Assembly: GCA_022702545.1 (NCBI GenBank) | Contig: JAHRBC010000003.1 | Span: 6,572,001 to 6,636,000 of the forward strand | Source of the DNA: Phycomyces nitens | Lineage: Eukaryota > Mucoromycota > Mucoromycetes > Mucorales > Phycomycetaceae | Length of the DNA stretch: 64,000 bases | Direction: 5' to 3' | In this document: piece after piece, positions 45,701-58,370 of the stretch | Position numbering within the stretch: the first letter of the stretch is position 1 | Layout of the letters: every line of letters begins with the position of its first letter | Notes under the pieces: generated by a model | The model's database searches: none | What the model saw: the letters and a program-made list of their open reading frames with translations, nothing else | Told to the model about the DNA's origin: nothing | Position numbers and translations under genes: made by a program

Positions 45701-46751
45701 TTATTGTGCTTGTGTGAGCGGCCCTGAAGAATCCCGGCCGAGAACAAATGAGATCATCTTTAGAATGGTATATATATATTTATATATCTTGAGGAATTGA
45801 AGTTATAATTAGTTGTTTTTGATTCATGTTTTATAAATAGAACATTGAGAGGGAGAGAAGGGGAGGGAAGGGCAAAAATAGCCAGTCTTTGTCAAGAAGT
45901 ACCCATAATGACAGGCGTCAATGCCATCGAACGTTTTTCTTGCGGCCCTACACGTGCCTGGACTATAGATAGAACAAGAGCCAGACAATTCATGGTAGGA
46001 CGAGGTCATGTGAGAATCCGACGTTGTGGAAGTTATATTTAAGGATCCTTTTAAAAGAACATTGCCTGATATGTATACTAAACAAACTGTCTAGCAAAGA
46101 TATAGATAAATAAAGATCGACCTTTGGGTGGTTCAACCGAGAGTTGCTTAAATAGCATTGGATCTGTGCAACATTACGGCTGTTTACATTATGTAGATGG
46201 TACGCATGGTTCAAATGGGAATAGGCCACCTTGGTCCCCTTTATCAATATAGGATATATATTTTTGCTAGATATCCAAAAAACCAAAAAAATTTAAAATG
46301 ATGTTGAACCTTGTTTGGAGTGATACGAACAGAGCACTCTGGTTACACTCTTTGGTGGGGGATTTTCTTTTTTGACAAGCAAGACGATATCTAGAGAAGA
46401 TCCTAGCCTTGTGATGTATGTGGAATCAGACATGACACAAGAGAAAGGGATATATTTTTTGAGTTCTGCAGTGTACAGGCTGGAATTACAATAGATGTGG
46501 GTTTATGGATGCCAACGATCTGATCTTTATTAGATGAATGAAAACAAGAATGCTGTAGTGAAATATATAAGAGAAAATGATGCTGTACACGTCAAAATAT
46601 AAGATAAAATAAAAAAAGGCTATACATAACTAGAATATTATACAATGAAATGAGGTTCATATAGAAAACATAAAGCATGAGAAGAGGGCATAAATAAATA
46701 AAGAAGGCTATAGACAAAAATATACATATGAGCATAGGGGTATGGGCGGAC
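42774..46751. other. 4-kb gene-poor stretch
   Basis: No convincing gene. Noted: (TTTTAC)n at about 43298-43318; a purine tract of GAAGAAGGAGGA type at 44531-44577; (TA)n at 44828-44851; poly-C/A and (CA)n at about 45480-45555; a 6-bp hairpin GACCGA/TCGGTC at 45341-45358; a tRNA-like T-arm at about 45625-45655. ORFs here are short and without motifs. Confidence 0.55.
45610..45655 (+). other. Isolated tRNA 3'-half-like sequence
   Basis: The string CGGGTTCGAATCCG followed by TTCGGGCCGCCT looks like a tRNA T-arm plus 3' acceptor strand. The T stem pairs poorly beyond three base pairs. I find no matching 5' acceptor (GGCGGCC), D arm or anticodon arm in the preceding 80 bases. It is probably a tRNA fragment, tRNA-derived repeat end or chance, not a functional gene. 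Confidence 0.25.
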
Positions 46752-47914
46752 TTAGACACAAAGGTTGCTCATCTCAGCAAGAAGCGAGTCTTGGGTGGCT
46801 GATTTCTGAGAGAGGACGGGAGAGATGGGTGGTGACCAGGCGTTCCATGGGGTCGAGGGTCGGCGAGAACGAGGTGTAGAGGGTGGAGAGGGGGGCAAGG
46901 CAGATTCATGGGCAGGCTGGATGATCCGGAGACTTGGACGAGGGCGACGGACGGCGTTTTGTTCGTGGCGCTCGCTCTCTGGAGTGCGGGTGAAGAAGCG
47001 ACAGTGGGCAATGCGTTCGCGAAGTTGGTCCAATTCGATTCTGCGGGTGGGGTCAATGCAGAGAATGCGCTTGAGGATGGTGTGGAGCTCTTTGGAAATA
47101 GGAAGGATCTTGTGGAGAAGGTCCGGATCGGCCATGTAGGCCTTGAAGGTGTCGTCTTTGAGAGATGCCTGGCGCCATGGGTTGCGGCCGGCAGCCAGAT
47201 TGATGAGAACGATGCCGAGGGACCAGACGTCGTTTGGTGCAGAAGCATAGCCTACTCTATGGGCTGGGTGGGCAAGATCACCTTGGCATTCTATAATCAA
47301 GAAATAAAAAGATGTTTAGTTGAAAAGTCAAATACTTAAACTATCAAGGTAGATGTACCTGGGGAGAAATAGAATCCACTTCCGCAGCCATAATCCTTTG
47401 AGATTGGGTCAGTGGTCGCAAGTCCAAAGTCAGCCAGCTTGAGAGTGTTTCCGCCGTCGAAAACGAGGATGTTTTCTGGTTTGAGGTCCCGATGGTAAAC
47501 GTGATTGTCGTGGCAGTAGGCAACCGCATCAATGAGCTGCAAAAACACCTTGCGAATTGTGTCGTGGTTGCCATAGTAAATGTCTTTGTCAGCAATGGAT
47601 GAGAAGAGGTCGCCCTCTGGCCCATACTCCATCACCACATGGATCCACCCCGGTTGGCGAATGACGTGCTTGAGGCCAATGATGTGTGGGTGAGCTGAGA
47701 GCCGGCTGTGGAGACTGATTTCGGTGCGCTGGAAGTTGCGCTGGCGAAGGTCGAGTCCAGTCTGGGGAAGGGACTTTATTGCATACAGTCGAGATGTTTC
47801 CAAATGTCGGCCAAGATATACTTGTCCATAGCCACCCATTCCAAGTACATCGATGATTTCTAGGTTGTGTATAATTGTGCCCTTTGCTAGTGATGCCTGG
47901 CTAAGTCCCGTCAT
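46752..47914 (-). CDS. Ran1/Sks1/Vhs1-like serine/threonine protein kinase
   Basis: Model of 364 aa in two exons, 47914-47359 and 47290-46752. Kinase motifs run in order. The glycine loop is LGMGGYGQVYLG. The ATP lysine is in YAIKSLP. The catalytic loop is YHRDLKPENILVF and the Mg loop is LADFGLAT. The activation segment GCGSGFYFSPECQG has SPE in place of APE and is split by the intron, then comes DVWSLGIVLINLAAGRNPW. The SPECQG form and the catalytic core starting near residue 20 fit the Ran1/Pat1-Sks1-Vhs1 group, which in yeasts restrains meiosis or adjusts to glucose. The C-terminal 80 residues or so are Pro/Ser/Arg-rich (PPSPPSTPRSRRPSTPW) and probably regulatory. The first in-frame ATG is at 47914; codons upstream are non-ATG. 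Confidence 0.92.
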
Positions 47915-48308
47915 GATAGCTGAGAGTAATAAAGACAGGAAAACATTCAAACTCTCAATTTATAAACATCACTGCGCAGATAAAAAAGAGAGTCTAGATT
48001 AAGCGAGTCCTATTTTAGAAACACTCACAGGAGATTATTTATACATGTATTTATTTTAGGGGGGGGGGGAGTCTAGAGATGCGTGTTTGGGGGGTGGGGA
48101 GAGAAGGGAGGAGGGAAGGGGAGGAGGGGAGGGGTAAATGTATATATATATGTGTATATATATATATTCTAAAAAAAGGGGGGGGGGGGCGAATCATTTT
48201 GGGGGTCTATATAGTTTCAATTTTGGCATGTTCTTTTATCCTAAAAAAGCAATTTTTACACTAGAGAATCTCAGATTTGCGCCTCTCTTTCTTTCTCTTT
48301 CTTTTGAT
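47915..48308. promoter_or_regulatory. Divergent promoter region with G-rich tracts
   Basis: Spacer between the kinase and the antiporter gene, read outward. It has an 11-G run at about 48060, a long G/A-rich segment (about 48060-48135), (TA)n at 48140-48168 and a second G run at about 48179-48189. These could form G-quadruplex or H-DNA on the plus strand; this is inference. Confidence 0.5.
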
Positions 48309-50541
48309 ATGCGTCTTTTTGGCATCATACTAGTCCTCTGGGCCTGTTGTGCCTTTGCCCAGGTAATATAATATATATATATATACTTTGGAATATTTTG
48401 CTTGCTGACAATGTCCAGACCCCAGATCTTGATCCCAAGCAGATCCAGACCATTTTCGAACAAGCAAAACGGCACAAACATCGGCTACAGCTACAGAAAA
48501 ACCAACTTCTCAGCAATTATGACACATTCCACAACGAAAAAGATGCACTTCTCCAGCGTCTAATCAATGTTAAATTACAGGATCTCGAGGCATTCGAGTC
48601 ATTGATATTCGGAATGATGAAGATCTACGAAACCACCGTAGACAAATCCAATCGATTGGCAAAGTATGATTTCCGCACCCCTGCCCTCCAACTTGCCTAT
48701 GAGTTTGAACATGCCATCAAGGAATCTCATCTTAGCCTCAAGGGTCCTGCTGATGATCTCGGTCATGAACAACCTTCCGAACATCCAGAAGATGCTCACA
48801 AGGCATATGCACCCCACCATTCCCACAGCCCGGGTGACGCGGAGGACTCTAGTGACACTATGAACCAGCTGTTGCATGGAATGCTGCAAGAGGTGCGTGA
48901 GAACGCGGATCATCTTGAGCAGGGAATGCACCAGAACAGTCCTGCCTTGGGATCTGACCAGTCAGGGTCAATTGAGACTGTGAGGAAGCTGAGGGACAAC
49001 ACCCAAGGCAAGAAGGATGACGACAGTGTCGCGACTCTCATTGACCAGGATAACAACGAGTATATCATGACAAGGCCCTTTGACACGACTGTGATTTACG
49101 AAGGTACCTTAGTTGCGATGTTAGAGGCGCAAGGAGGCTGATCGTTAGGAGGGGGATAGATATGCAACTACTGCATGATCTCATTTTGATCATTGTCATC
49201 TCCTTTGCATTCGGATGGTTGTTTTCTGCAATTGGCTTACCTGGTAAGATAAAACAGAACAATGGTCAAGACGCTTAACAATCTTGTCAAAAAAAAGCAT
49301 TTTTTGGCTACATTTTGGCTGGTATCATATCTGGTCCGTCTGGCTACAATCTTATAAAGGTAAGATGACATTCGTTACAAGTAGTTATTGACAGGACAAT
49401 CAGGAGCTTATCCAGACAGAGACATTGGCCCAACTGGGCGTCGTACTGATCCTGTTTGTGCTTGGACTCGAGTTCTCTCTTGACAAGATCAAAGCCATGT
49501 GGAGGCTGACATTAAGTGGGGCTGTTTCGATTCTTTTTGTCACTGTGATTTTCTTTGTTGGTCTAGGTGTTGTGTTGGGTACGACTCTCAAGGAAGCCGT
49601 GTTTATGGGCGCGTGTGTGAGTCTCAGTTCAACTGCGGTGGTTGTGAGATGCATTCGGCTGGACCAGCTCGAGCATCTCTATGGCCTGTTGGTAATGCAG
49701 GATGTACTTCTTGGCTTTATGTTGGTAAGTCTTAAAGCGTCCTGTTCGGCTATTGACTTTTTGAATGAAAAAAAAAATAAAGGCCATTTTACCTGCCCTA
49801 GCAAAATCTGGGATACAGATTGTGATTGCAATCCTAAAGACCTTTGTGTCGTTTGGCGTATTTGGCTTGGTGTGTTTTGCAGTTGTCCGATTATTGCCAG
49901 CATTGCCAACCACATTCCGGGCCTTGTTTCCAAAGCGACAGATGCCTGAGAGCCATGAGCTGACCATGCTAGGCGTCATCACCCTCTGCATGCTTATGCT
50001 CCTCATATCAGATCATCTCGGCTTGGGCATGGAAATCGGATGTTTTGCAGCAGGCGTAATCATCAGAACTCGCAAACATCTCTTTGAAGCCTCAATTGTC
50101 TTGGTGGAGCCTATTCGCGATCTTTTTGCCTGTCTGTTTTTCGCTTCAATTGGCCTGCACATCTACCCTAGCTTCCTGGCTTCCGAGGCCGTCTTGCTGC
50201 TAACCCTTGCTGCTGCTGTCATTGGGTTCAAGTATATCGTGACCTGTGTGATTTTGTTATTCAATTTTGACATTCACAAATCATCGACCATGGCCCTTGC
50301 GCTGGCGCAAATATCCGAGTTTGGTTTTGTGCTAGCATCGCGTGCAAAACAGCTGAATATCATCACCCGAGAGGCTTACTATCTTTTATTGGGTGTCACC
50401 GCCCTATCGTTAATGGCTACACCGATACTCTGGAAGGTCACCAACAAAACCCCCCTGAACCCTTCACATGGCCTTCATCGAGAACAAGAAGAGTATGCGC
50501 CTGTAATCGTGTCTTTTGACGAGACTGACAAACTGGCCTAA
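48309..50541 (+). CDS. TMCO3-like monovalent cation/proton antiporter (CPA2/KefB type)
   Basis: Model of 657 aa in six exons: 48309-48362, 48419-49103, 49160-49243, 49298-49359, 49395-49724 and 49783-50541. Exon 1 encodes a signal peptide (MRLFGIILVLWACCAFAQ). A charged, coiled-coil luminal region of about 230 residues follows (IQTIFEQAKRHKHRLQLQKN; later His/Pro/Asp-rich). Exon 3 then enters the transport domain at DMQLLHDLILIIVISFAFGW. Family landmarks are FFGYILAGIISGPSGYN, LAQLGVVLILFVLGLEFSL, CVSLSSTAVVVRCI and LGLGMEIGCFAAGVI. They continue with EPIRDLFACLFFASIGLHI and ALAQISEFGFVLAS. The N-terminal coiled-coil plus KefB-type exchanger is the TMCO3 layout; a K+/H+ or Na+/H+ exchanger of Golgi or endosomal membranes is likely. 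The exon 2/3 junction needs the third of three nearby AG acceptors; only that one restores YEDMQLLH. Confidence 0.92.
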
Positions 50542-51430
50542 ACTCCATAGATTTTCCTTAATTATAATAAATAAAAATAAATGTTTCCAAGATAAGGATG
50601 TGACTTTAACAAAGAGGCGTAAATTTCATCCAGTATGATATGCAGCACATAAGGAGGTTATGAGATAAGGCAAGGAGATCAGAGCACTTGTTTGATATCA
50701 TTATTTGGCAGTCTGTGCAGCTCAATAACAATCATCATCAAGGGGACTCATTGAATCAAAGGTGCTTTGGTTCAAGGAGAGCAATATTATTGAATGATAG
50801 TCCAGCTCATGGCTGGGCTAAGAATAGACAAGTTTATTGGTGCACTTGCTTGTCAAAGGATGATAGAAAGGAGATCCCAACTCTATTTCTCCAGTAAACC
50901 CGTCAATCATCTTTTTATACGCCTTGGACGCCACAGCCTACCATACTATCCCCCCTTTATTGGGAACGATGGCTGGCACAAACAAAAAGGCAGCATTTGA
51001 TAGCCGTGGGCGATCCGGGTCCCCCCTCCCCTTCTAGTCCAAAGCGATACAGAGTAATGTAATGTCACGCTCCAAGTGCAACGTGGAATGGTCAACACGT
51101 TTTGAGCTGTTTATGGCCCCTTGCCATGCTTTATTAAAAGATACTTGGGGGTTTAATGCCAAAAATACACTTGATTTCATAGCTTAACGGTGTACAACAC
51201 CAAAATGGCACTTTTTTTTTGTCTTCGGATCGGCTCTGTTCGGACTAATCCCCCAGCCAGATGTGGTTATAATTATACTTATATATATATATCTTTAATA
51301 AAAGGTATCTAATGGGGCTCATGGCAATGGTAATGAATAAAACTAGAATAAAAATAATAATAAAAAAAAGGTAATTTAAATACTGTACATAAAGACTATT
51401 AAGATAAGGTCAAGCTATATAATCGAACTG
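50542..51430. other. Convergent spacer without recognisable gene
   Basis: About 890 bp of 3' flanks. Two overlapping plus-strand frames at 50688-51000 show no motif or splice signals. It contains C-rich stretches near 50950 and 51020. Confidence 0.5.
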
Positions 51431-52399
51431 CTACACCGTAACCCCAGTCTCTGGCTGGTTGGTGGGTATAATACGCTCTTCTTCTGCTAGGTTTTTGAAT
51501 TCCACATGGTAATCCTTTTGCTGTTCTGCCATACGAGCCTCACGGATCTTTAGCATCATTGAGCCGTAATTGTCAAAGTACTGTCTCAACTCAGTCACAC
51601 TCAACCCTTCCCAGGCACCCTTCTCCTCGGAATCCTCAAGAGGCTTAAAGAGGTGGAGTGGGTGAATAAGTCCTCGGTATGAAGTCCAAATCTCGCCTTC
51701 AAAGCGACCCTCCAGAGCCTCTTGGGTCTTGTCCCGGTCAGTCCATGGATCGGAACCCAGTATGTGGGTGGTCAGGGACGTTGCGGCAGTGGAAGCGATT
51801 GTGTAACCATATCCTTGCCACACAATAGTCAAAGCAGTGTCTCGATTATCAGGCATAAGAACAAGTGTATTGTCATATTCCATCGTCTTTTTTTTAGGCT
51901 TCTTTATCTCGGGCTCAGAAGCTGGTTTATCTGGATCGTCCATCACAATCCCACCATGGGAATCCGACATTTCTGGTGTCACGAGTACAGGAACCAAACC
52001 GCTCATCCGAGGTGCATTCTTCTCATGGCGTGAATTGAGATGAGGTGATGCGTATACCACTGCTGATAATGAGCGTCGAATTGAACTGCGCACTTCGCTG
52101 CTGTTTGTCTGGACTGCCTCTGCAGGATCATATTGGGTCTTGGCCTTGTCTTCCTTTATCGCTCCCTTTGGGGTCCGGAAGGACTTTACAAACAAGCTCT
52201 GAGACTTCTTGTCCCTCAACTTTCGTCGGTCAATCTCAAGAGGTCGTCTTTCTGCTTCGGTTGTCCGTCGGGTGGCTTCAATATCCACTACTACAGGTTG
52301 TTCGGCTACGACTGGTTTTGCAGATGTGCCTGAGAAGGTGAAGCTGCGGGTTAGGCTGGTTAGGCCGGCGAAAGAAAATCTTTTGGATTTGGTTTCCAT
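51431..52399 (-). CDS. Lineage-specific hypothetical protein
   Basis: Intronless frame of 322 aa with an ATG start. The N-terminal 180 residues or so are Ser/Thr/Arg/Lys-rich and disordered (RFSFAGLTSLTRSFTFSG; EIKKPKKKT, a possible nuclear signal). The C-terminal half looks folded: NTLVLMPDNRDTALTIVWQG, YGYTIASTAATSLTTHILGS, SYRGLIHPLHLFKPL and LRQYFDNYGSMMLKIREA. I know no family with this combination. The protein-like composition and absence of repeats make a real gene likely; the function is unknown. Confidence 0.72.
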   Translation of the reverse strand: METKSKRFSFAGLTSLTRSFTFSGTSAKPVVAEQPVVVDIEATRRTTEAERRPLEIDRRKLRDKKSQSLFVKSFRTPKGAIKEDKAKTQYDPAEAVQTNSSEVRSSIRRSLSAVVYASPHLNSRHEKNAPRMSGLVPVLVTPEMSDSHGGIVMDDPDKPASEPEIKKPKKKTMEYDNTLVLMPDNRDTALTIVWQGYGYTIASTAATSLTTHILGSDPWTDRDKTQEALEGRFEGEIWTSYRGLIHPLHLFKPLEDSEEKGAWEGLSVTELRQYFDNYGSMMLKIREARMAEQQKDYHVEFKNLAEEERIIPTNQPETGVTV

Positions 52400-53291
52400 G
52401 GATGTAAGCTGTATTCAAGAAGAACTCCCGTCTTATGCTAAACCCTTGTCTTTACAAGCAAAAGGAAAAGAAAGAGAAAAAGAGAGAAAGAGAGAAAGAG
52501 AAAGAGAGAGACAGAGAGGTACTTGCTGCAACCCCTTAAATTTCAATCTCCTTTTTTGTGTGGGCATGTCAAAGACGGACTTGTCAGTCCCCCCCTTGCT
52601 CTCCAAACTGTCACACATCCTGGCGGGCCATTGCCATCTTTATGCTACTTCCTCGTGTTTCATTAGACAGTATATAAAGCAATTCAATTATCCCAATATT
52701 TGAATTCTATGCATCAAGCCCTTTAGCAGAACTGCTTTCAAGTAATTTGATTGAATTTAGCACAAATATTCACAATTTATGGGATTTAACAAGGATATTT
52801 ACAGGGCAGAAATTTAAAGATGTTGCACACAGAATTACTGTGCTTGTATTCCATTCTTTTTATTTGGTGTCCAACTTGTTTTCTGTCAAATACCATGAAT
52901 ATCTTTGAACTGGCCATGGTTCAATGCTGTAAAGAGTCAAGAGATTGGTCTATTATCTAGCCACCAGTTTACAACTAGGATTTCTCAGACCCTGGAGTCC
53001 AATTGCCCTCCAAAAGCCCCCATACGAGACATACCATGATTTTCAATGAGAGATTTATGATGCCTCAAAAAAAAAGATAGTAATTATCGAGAAACCAGGT
53101 ACAATCGCTTGTGCTTTTTAAAGTTGTGCAAAAACTAGGTTTGCTTCTTTTTTAATATTCAAGAGTGATGGTAATACTTGATTGGACACGGCCAATATCT
53201 ATTAAATATTCCCAACGCACTCACATTTATCATTATTGCCATTCTTCTTCTTCTCTTTTTTCCCCCTTTCTCGAACAATCTAGTCAGCAAG
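52400..53291. promoter_or_regulatory. Divergent region between two small genes
   Basis: About 890 bp. A (GAAA)n/(GA)n purine tract lies at about 52458-52517 within 120 bp of the hypothetical gene's start. The plus-strand side ends in a C/T-rich stretch and a CTAG acceptor at 53279-53282, suggesting a 5'-UTR intron for the HTH gene. Confidence 0.45.
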
Positions 53292-53537
53292 ATGCCCAGA
53301 AAACAAGAATGTTACGTGTCTGGATCCCATCAAAGTCTTTCCAGTCTAAGAGAATGCATAATACTTGGCCTATACAAAAGTGGCATGTCTATCAACGAAA
53401 TCGAGGCCACAGAAAAAGTGTCTCATTATACCATCACACGTATCCTTCAAGACTATAAACTCATCAGCCCAACCATCATCAATTCCCCCAAAGCACCAGA
53501 TCAAGACTCCAAAGGGAACCTAGATTATTCTGAATAA
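53292..53537 (+). CDS. Small solo helix-turn-helix protein (Tc1/Pax-like HTH)
   Basis: Frame of 81 aa from ATG at 53292. The middle, SLRECIILGLYKSGMSINEI followed by EATEKVSHYTITRILQDYK, has the spacing of the N-terminal homeodomain-like HTH of Tc1/mariner transposases. The rest (SPTIINSPKAPDQDSKGN) is short and disordered and there is no DDE catalytic domain downstream. It is either a domesticated DNA-binding fragment or the first exon of a lost transposase. An upstream in-frame extension lacks an ATG near it and is hydrophobic, so I start at MPRKQEC. Confidence 0.5.
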   Translation: MPRKQECYVSGSHQSLSSLRECIILGLYKSGMSINEIEATEKVSHYTITRILQDYKLISPTIINSPKAPDQDSKGNLDYSE

Positions 53538-55290
53538 TTAAAGAAAGATCACTGTATTTGCGTATAAGGGCTGTAATTAGTGCGACTAGAAGATTGGAGT
53601 CCATTAATCAGAGAAAATACTGCGGCAACTTAATGCGTAATACACGTATAGCTTGACCAAATATTTTTACCGTCTTGTTTTTTTTATATTAGACTTTTGG
53701 AGTTATCTGTTAGGTTATTATGATTTGAGTACAATATATATAAAGGTACCAGGAGTAATTTGACAATGGTAAATAAACACTGCTTTATCAACATTGGCAC
53801 TTTTGCAGTCGTCTAAAGATGCTTTATAAATATATTTTGATGTCAAGTAATCTATAGTTACCAAGGACTAAAGTTGTACATGTTCTCATTGTCTTTATTT
53901 AAATCTATTGTCAATTGAATTCATTGTATTGTTCCAAGATTGAATAAGCCCTGTTTATTATTAATAAAGGAATCTTCAAGATACTCATTATTAGAGTTTG
54001 ACAACATGTCTAATACACAGACCATCAATTTCATCTTGTTGTCTCGGGAATACACCTGTACCTTTTTGATATAGTCAGCCTCTTTGTCTCTTTATTCATT
54101 ACAACAAGTACAGAATATCATAGTCCAAATATTGTTTTTAAAAATAATAATTTATAGGTGATCAAACCCTATAAATAATACATGAAAAGTACTTCTTTTT
54201 TCTTCTTCTTTTTCTTATTCCAATATATCTTTACCACCATTAATAATAATATCATGAGATCAGTGTTTTCTCAAGAGGCCCTTATAGATGACTATGTGTC
54301 TGGTAAATTGAATACTTTCTCTCTCTTTCTCTCTTTGATTATCAAAGGATTAAAATGAAATATATATATATATATCAAGGTAACAATAATCTATTCTACA
54401 CTGCATACCCACCGTCCGTGTCATCAGGAGTACACCCACCACGTCCAAGAAAACTACATACTGGAGTGGGGTTAGTACATTGATCCTATCGATATAATCA
54501 AATCTCACGTATCCTGTGTCTATTTCTTTAATCTAGTCACCTTTTCATGAAATTGCGAAGGAAACTACGGTGCATTCGGACATAGATACCAACTTTTTGC
54601 AAAAAATAAAGCTATCAAAAATCCAAGCCATGCGTCGAATAGCCATAGTATTGGGCAATGTATCCCATGGCTTCATTTTTTAATTAAATGGCTTTAAATA
54701 AAAAGCCTTTTGTATTTTAAAGATGTGCTAGGTAAGCAACAATTACATAGCGGAGATCATACTTATATTTTCCAGTATGTCGGATGTTAATTAAATAACA
54801 TTATTTTTTTTTACCTGTGGAGATTTACTCAAACGAAATTGAAACAAATTCGACAAAAGTCGATAGTTAAAGCCAAATGCACCATATCCTTTGGTGATAT
54901 TTATATATATCTTATATTCAACACCAAGACTATAGACATTCTTCAAGGATCCTAAAAAAAAAGCAATCAAGATTCGTTATTAAAAACAAGAATATCCAAA
55001 GGATACTTTGTATTTTAGAGTATAGATTTTTTATAATTAGTACACCAAAACTATCATTGTCGACCAAGCCATAGAAAAGAATATATCTTGTTACAAATCC
55101 ATTAAACATAAACAAGAAAAATATGTTGGGGGTTTTGATGTCCAGGGCAATAGAATGAATAGTTTTACTAGTAAAAAAAAAAGTATGGCTTACAAGGCAC
55201 TGTGCTCACCTATAAATACGAATGAGACTCAATACGATAGTTGGTGGTATTTCATTGATGATTTTATACATTCTTACAAATCTTCTTGAA
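53538..55290. other. Gene-poor spacer
   Basis: About 1.75 kb, AT-rich, with (CTT)n at about 54198-54215 and (TA)n at about 54360-54375. It holds one weak two-exon candidate (listed separately). A protein-like frame at about 54537-54680 (FHEIAKETTVHSDIDTNFLQ, ending VSHGFIF) has no start or partner exon. Confidence 0.5.
54182..54483 (+). CDS. Weak candidate small secreted protein
   Basis: A 74-aa model in two exons, 54182-54302 and 54380-54483. It starts MKSTSFFFFFFLFQYIFTTI, which could be a signal peptide. The splice (G|GTAAAT...TCAAG|GT) joins DDYVSG to NNNLFYTAYPPSVSSG. No family resemblance. It could be chance in AT-rich DNA. Confidence 0.2.
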
Positions 55291-56862
<1,572 letters not shown>

Positions 56863-57583
56863 TGCAAAAGATGGGGCGCCTCTGGGTTGATCTTTAGTGA
56901 GCCAGTTAAGGAAATGGCTGGACGGTGCACACCACGTGACATGTCTAAATGACACTCTAAATCCCAGTGTGGGGGAAAAATGAAAAAGGACTTTATAGAT
57001 CCCAGTGGTTGACAAGAGAGATAATATACAATGGGCTTTCCTTTTTTTTGTATACTAGTTTCTCTATATACAAGGGGAAATGCTGGTCATTTACTTATTT
57101 TACAAAGAGCTCCAAGCCCATTGATAGTTCAAGGACAGGGCTGATATCAAGGTGTTGCTCATTTAACTTTTAGTATTTTATGCACTTGTCTAGACAATCA
57201 AGACTCTCAAAATGAGTAATAAAAGCCTGATGATGATGATTATGATGATTTAGAAAGATATCCGCCAAGTAAGTAGAAATGACACTTAATTTATTGTACT
57301 TTCTAATTTATCAACATACTCTGGGATACTTTTGTCCATCTTTTAGGATAATCTAGTCGATTGGATGATTCAAACATACACTTTGCTCTATTATTTTAAA
57401 TAATAGGTCGGTTACTCCAATGAATGTTCAACTTTCCACACTCAAAGATCTATACTAGCAAGACCCTCGGTTGGATCCTTACCATAGACCCTTTTATATC
57501 TTTGAATATGTAGATATATATGTATATATGTATATTTATTATAAATATGTATATATATATGCAAGCAAGATGTTAGCTAATGT
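56863..57583. other. Spacer between minus-strand genes
   Basis: About 720 bp with the CDC43 promoter and the 3' flank of the TBCA gene. (GATGAT)n at about 57231-57249 and (TA)n at about 57512-57560. No gene was seen. Confidence 0.55.
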
Positions 57584-58058
57584 TTACTCGGGCTTGTACT
57601 CTTCTAATGCTTGCAAGGCATCCTTGAGTTCATCAGTGCCAGCATATGCGGGATCAGTCTTTGGGGGAGGAGTATGATAAGTATATATTAAATACACCAT
57701 GTCCCCCTTTTTTTTTTTTACTTACCACTTTGTCTTCGAGGTCAGCATAAGCTTTTGCCAAACGTTTCTGAACGTCAGGAATCATTTGCAAGGTATCTTC
57801 AAGGACTTCTTTCTGTTTTCTCAGTTTATTTTAGTAAGCAAGTCTGACGTTGGGTGATTTACCTGTTTTCTAACATCGGCTTCATCAGCACCATCAGCAA
57901 TGAGCTTGTCAATACGCTTCAACTGCTGCTGTTCCTCTTGACCATAGCCAATGTTTTCACGGTAGATACTGTGGGCTGATTTAGTACTCGGTATTTTTTT
58001 TGGGACTGACTCACCGCTTGAGAACGTTGGTCTTAATCTTGAGTTCACGGAGAGTCAT
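57584..58058 (-). CDS. Tubulin-specific chaperone A
   Basis: Binds beta-tubulin released from the chaperonin and hands it on during tubulin dimer assembly (yeast Rbl2). Model of 103 aa in four exons: 58058-58015, 57968-57863, 57812-57726 and 57658-57584. Nearly all helical, as expected for its three-helix bundle: MTLRELKIKTNVLKRIYREN, YGQEEQQQLKRIDKLIADGA, EVLEDTLQMIPDVQKRLAKA and the C-terminal DELKDALQALEEYKPE. Length matches the family (about 105). Confidence 0.95.
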
Positions 58059-58370
58059 TTGTAAAGTATGAGGAAGAATCGATTATTATTTGCAGACGCG
58101 AAGACGCAGTAAAGGGGAAAGGGTCGGGATCTAAATCGATCAGAATTAAAAAAAAAAAAGAGAGAGAGGAAGAAACTGGTTATCCATTGTGGGATTTTGT
58201 ATTCAAGAGACGAAAGAAAGTATATTATTATACCATTCTTTAGATGGTTTGTAGAGACTGTAGGCAATATTTTGGATCTAGTAGCCAATAAAGCTAATCA
58301 ATACACCCATCAAATACGTCTTAAAGGTATGCAAGAGATAGTGGACCTGTAAACCTCTTTCTTTGTCAAT
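58059..58370. promoter_or_regulatory. Upstream region of the tubulin chaperone gene
   Basis: About 310 bp between tandem minus-strand genes, with a poly-A/(GA)n stretch at about 58146-58172. No distinct element was recognised. Confidence 0.45.
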
